A stretch of DNA of 64,000 nt from Sphingomonas crusticola (lineage in GTDB: Bacteria; Pseudomonadota; Alphaproteobacteria; Sphingomonadales; Sphingomonadaceae): positions 1,240,001-1,304,000 of the forward strand of contig NZ_QTJP01000001.1 of NCBI RefSeq assembly GCF_003391115.1, read 5' to 3'. The position numbers and the translations under genes are program-made. The notes under the pieces were generated by a model. That model was not told the DNA's origin, made no database searches, and saw nothing but the letters and a program-made list of their open reading frames with translations. Positions 61,792-64,000 of this stretch are shown here, in pieces; the first letter of the stretch is position 1; every line of letters starts with the position of its first letter.

Positions 61792-62922
61792 ATGGCGCTC
61801 GACCTACTCGAACTCACCAAAGCCCTTATCGCTTGCCCAAGCGTAACCCCCGCCGATGCGGGCGCCCAAGGCGTGTTGGCGGAGGCGCTTCAATCTATCG
61901 GGTTTGCCGTACACCGCTTCACGAGCGGCAGCGCACCGGACGGCCCGATCCAGAATCTGTTCGCCATCCGCGGCGCCGGCGCCCCGTTCCTGGCCTTCGC
62001 CGGCCATAGCGACGTGGTTCCGCCCGGCGACGGCTGGACCGGATCCGCCTTTACCCCCCGTATCGAGAACGACCTGCTCTACGGCCGCGGCGCGGTCGAC
62101 ATGAAGGGTGCGCTCGCCGCCTTCGCCGCGGCGGCGGATCAGCTCCGCGACCATTCCGGCACGCTCGCCTTGATCGTCACCGGCGACGAAGAGGGACCGG
62201 CCACCTACGGCACCGCCGCGATCATCGATTGGATGCAGGCGCAGGGCTACACGCCCGATATGATCCTGGTCGGCGAACCGACATCGTCGGCGCGGCTTGG
62301 CGATACGATCAAGATCGGGCGGCGTGGATCGGTCAATATGTGGATCGAGGTGCCGGGCACGCAGGGGCATGTCGCCTACCCTCACCTCGCCGACAATCCG
62401 ATCCCGGCACTCGCGCGCATCGTGACGAAATTGTCGGAGCTGGAGCTGGACCGGGGCAATGACTGGTTCCAGCCGTCCAACCTCGAGGTTACCGACGTCG
62501 ATACGGGCAATGGCGCGACCAACGTCATCCCCGGCGCGGCGCGCGCGCGTATCAACATCCGTTTCAACGATCTCCAGCGCGGGGCGGACCGGGTCGAGCG
62601 CGTCAGAGCGATCGTCGCGGCCGAGGCGCCGGCGGCTAAAGTCGAAGCCCGTATATCGGGCGAGGCGTTCCTGACGCGACCCGGCGAATTTTCAGCGCTG
62701 ATCAGCGATGCGATAGCCGAGATTACGGGTGTGGTGCCGGAGCTCTCGACCACCGGGGGCACGTCCGACGCGCGCTTTCTGTCGAAGCTGGCGCCGACGG
62801 TCGAGTTCGGGCTGATCAACGCGACCATGCATAAATTGGACGAGGCCGTCGCCATCCCCGATTTGCGCGCGCTGACCGAAATCTACGCCGCGATCATGCG
62901 CCGCGTCTTCGCCGCAGGATGA
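61792..62922 (+). CDS. dapE: Succinyl-diaminopimelate desuccinylase
   Basis: Di-zinc enzyme of lysine/diaminopimelate synthesis, 376 residues. Metal ligands and catalytic residues appear in FAGHSDVVPPGDGW, GRGAVDMKGALAAF and VTGDEEGPATYGT; the dimer domain has GRRGSVNMWIEVPGTQGHVAYPH, and the terminal histidine is in INATMHKLDE. ATG 61792. The 3' end overlaps the convergent smr gene by 29 bases. Confidence 0.93.
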   Translation: MALDLLELTKALIACPSVTPADAGAQGVLAEALQSIGFAVHRFTSGSAPDGPIQNLFAIRGAGAPFLAFAGHSDVVPPGDGWTGSAFTPRIENDLLYGRGAVDMKGALAAFAAAADQLRDHSGTLALIVTGDEEGPATYGTAAIIDWMQAQGYTPDMILVGEPTSSARLGDTIKIGRRGSVNMWIEVPGTQGHVAYPHLADNPIPALARIVTKLSELELDRGNDWFQPSNLEVTDVDTGNGATNVIPGAARARINIRFNDLQRGADRVERVRAIVAAEAPAAKVEARISGEAFLTRPGEFSALISDAIAEITGVVPELSTTGGTSDARFLSKLAPTVEFGLINATMHKLDEAVAIPDLRALTEIYAAIMRRVFAAG

Positions 62923-63463
62923 GGTAGAGCGCACCCGACCCGCCATGGCGGGGGTGGGCGTGGCGCACCGCCGCGATGCGGTCGCGATAGCCGGAGGTGC
63001 CGAGCCAGTCGCCGATACTGGCGCGAATCAGGCCGCGGCCCTTCGCTTCCGGCTTAGGCGGCTTCCCCGTGATGACCACCAGGACGCGGACATCGTCGGC
63101 CACCGCGCGGGCGAGGGCATGTTCGAGTGCGGATTGGGCACTGACGAGAGTGTGACCGTGGAGGTCGATCGTGCGCTCGGGTGCGACGCTGCCCTGGCGC
63201 AGGCGGCGGTCCCAGCCGCCGTCGAGCGTGTCGGTGGGAGGCCTAACCTCCGTTCGGGTCGAGCGCGGCCGAGACGGATTCTCGAGCGGAGCGAGAGGCC
63301 TCGGCTGCGCTCCCCGGGATCCCTCGACTTCACTCGGGGCGAATGGAGAGGATGGCGACGCGTCGCCCGGCGCAGCCCCCCGCCCATCCAGCGGCGTGAC
63401 GGTCGCCGCGACGCGCGCCCACAGCGCGCGTTCTTCAGCGCTGAGGCGCGGTCCCGCCGGCAT
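62894..63463 (-). CDS. Smr-domain protein (MutS2 C-terminal-like nuclease domain)
   Basis: Stand-alone Smr protein of 189 residues, a predicted nicking nuclease or RNA-binding domain. The Smr domain covers about 95-189 with DLHGHTLVSAQSAL (LDGH variant LHGH), VLVVITGKPPKP and GLIRASIGDWL. AGGAAGAG precedes ATG 63463. Residues about 40-65 are encoded by REP-like repeat DNA and form a low-complexity linker (FAPSEVEGSRG). Overlaps the mltA end by 29 bases and dapE by 29 bases. Confidence 0.85.
   Translation of the reverse strand: MPAGPRLSAEERALWARVAATVTPLDGRGAAPGDASPSSPFAPSEVEGSRGAQPRPLAPLENPSRPRSTRTEVRPPTDTLDGGWDRRLRQGSVAPERTIDLHGHTLVSAQSALEHALARAVADDVRVLVVITGKPPKPEAKGRGLIRASIGDWLGTSGYRDRIAAVRHAHPRHGGSGALYLILRRRRGA
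63281..63346. repeat. REP-like element inside the smr coding sequence
   Basis: Two short imperfect palindromes, ctcgagcggagcgag (63281-63295) and ccctcgactt...actcggggcg (63321-63341), resemble the dispersed ttcgccc...gtcgaggg repeats I recall from sphingomonad intergenic DNA. Here they stay in frame in the linker before the Smr domain. Confidence 0.5.
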
Positions 63464-64000
63464 CGCGCTGCTCTTCCTGCATTTCGTGCCGGAGACGCGC
63501 GAGCGTGCCGCGCGGCACAAGGATCAGCATCTGCCCATGCGCCGACATGCCGCCGGCAGTGATGCGCGCGACCACGCCGGCACCCCAGAAGGTGTCGACG
63601 CGATTGGCGCCCTTGATCGCGCCGCCCGTATCTTGCGCAACCCACAGGCCGGTCACTTCCGGGCGGTCGGCGGACAGCCACAACGGAGCGCCCAAGGGAA
63701 TGAAAGCGGGGTCGGCAGCGACGCTGACATGACCGACGACCGGTGCACCCATCGCACCCAGTGGCCCCGCGCCGGTCAGTTCGCGGAAGAAGACGAAGCT
63801 CTTATTCGCTTCGAGCAAAGACTGGGTCTGATCGGGATGGTCCGCCATATATTGCATGATGCCCTGCATCGACGTGGCGTAGCTGGTCCCGGGGCCGATC
63901 AGCCCCTGGTCGCGCATCATCTTGCCGATGCCGGTATATTCGCGCCCATTTTGCGAATCATAGCCGATCCGCATGACGCTGCCGTCGGGCAGGAGCAGCC
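63435..64000 (-). CDS. mltA: Membrane-bound lytic murein transglycosylase MltA (N-terminal part outside window)
   Basis: The C-terminal 188 residues of a peptidoglycan-cleaving transglycosylase. The frame is open to the window edge with LLLPDGSVMRIGY, and the family pattern MRIGYDSQNGREYTGIGKMM, SFVFFRE and the 3D domain (HVSVAADPAFIPLGAPLW, GLWVAQDTGGAIKG, VDTFWG, with the catalytic aspartates) is clear. Signal and N-terminal domain lie beyond 64000. It is upstream of and overlaps smr. Confidence 0.9.
   Translation of the reverse strand, partial: LLLPDGSVMRIGYDSQNGREYTGIGKMMRDQGLIGPGTSYATSMQGIMQYMADHPDQTQSLLEANKSFVFFRELTGAGPLGAMGAPVVGHVSVAADPAFIPLGAPLWLSADRPEVTGLWVAQDTGGAIKGANRVDTFWGAGVVARITAGGMSAHGQMLILVPRGTLARLRHEMQEEQRDAGGTAPQR

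Noticed and set aside
1-64000. CRISPR arrays, insertion sequences, prophage or rRNA genes
   Set aside because: No regularly spaced repeats, transposase, integrase, phage structural genes or rRNA-like sequence were seen; the palindromic elements found are isolated.

Overview
The window looks like chromosomal DNA of a sphingomonad-type alphaproteobacterium (Sphingomonas or a near relative). Supporting signs are the high GC content, the conserved order chvI-chvG-hprK-rapZ-PTS EIIA-HPr, TonB-dependent receptors of the Xanthomonas/Caulobacter carbohydrate type, flavin-dependent halogenases beside such a receptor, non-phosphorylating sugar-acid pathways, and sphingomonad-like intergenic palindromes. 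The assignment rests on recalled family knowledge and gene order; no database search was possible.

Region 1 (1-16780) is a fucose-glycan utilisation locus. The minus strand carries an alpha-L-fucosidase (GH29, cut by the window edge), L-fuconate dehydratase, an IclR regulator, a small exported protein, two tandem halogenases, a 1031-residue TonB-dependent receptor, an SGNH hydrolase and an acetylesterase-like hydrolase. The divergent plus-strand operon carries a FucP-type permease, fuconolactonase, an aldo/keto reductase (fucose dehydrogenase), 2-keto-3-deoxy-L-fuconate dehydrogenase and a mutarotase. Together they can capture, trim, import and oxidise fucose down to 2,4-diketo-3-deoxyfuconate; the last cleavage enzyme is not in view. 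The halogenase pair inside this locus is the best candidate for an undescribed system.

Region 2 (16864-30291) is mostly core: a GH18-deacetylase-GT2 fusion protein, a metal exporter, an SPFH/NfeD pair, the ChvI/ChvG two-component system with HprK, RapZ, PTS EIIA and HPr, a Crp/Fnr regulator, moaA, nadK and tRNA-Asn(GTT).

Region 3 (30595-49396) is a second carbon-source block: a sodium/sugar symporter with a GntR regulator, a GH-A glycosidase with aldose epimerase, dgoK-dgoA, mobA-fdhD, a GH13 alpha-glucosidase, a cyclase-family hydrolase, a Nudix hydrolase, a three-subunit molybdenum aldehyde dehydrogenase (PaoABC type), GH105, DUF4861, KDG kinase and an SDR. Three promoters here share an AT-rich motif that probably binds the GntR protein.

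Region 4 (49595-64000) holds a TonB receptor without a visible signal peptide, then housekeeping genes: a glycine-zipper protein, acyltransferase, Fur, RimI, TsaB, nitroreductase, Nfu, M20 peptidase, antiporter, RhlE, DapE, Smr and the start-truncated MltA. Palindromic repeats lie between several of these, and one sits inside smr. Sixteen adjacent same-strand gene pairs in the window overlap by exactly four bases (ATGA or TTGA), so translational coupling is a general habit of this genome.
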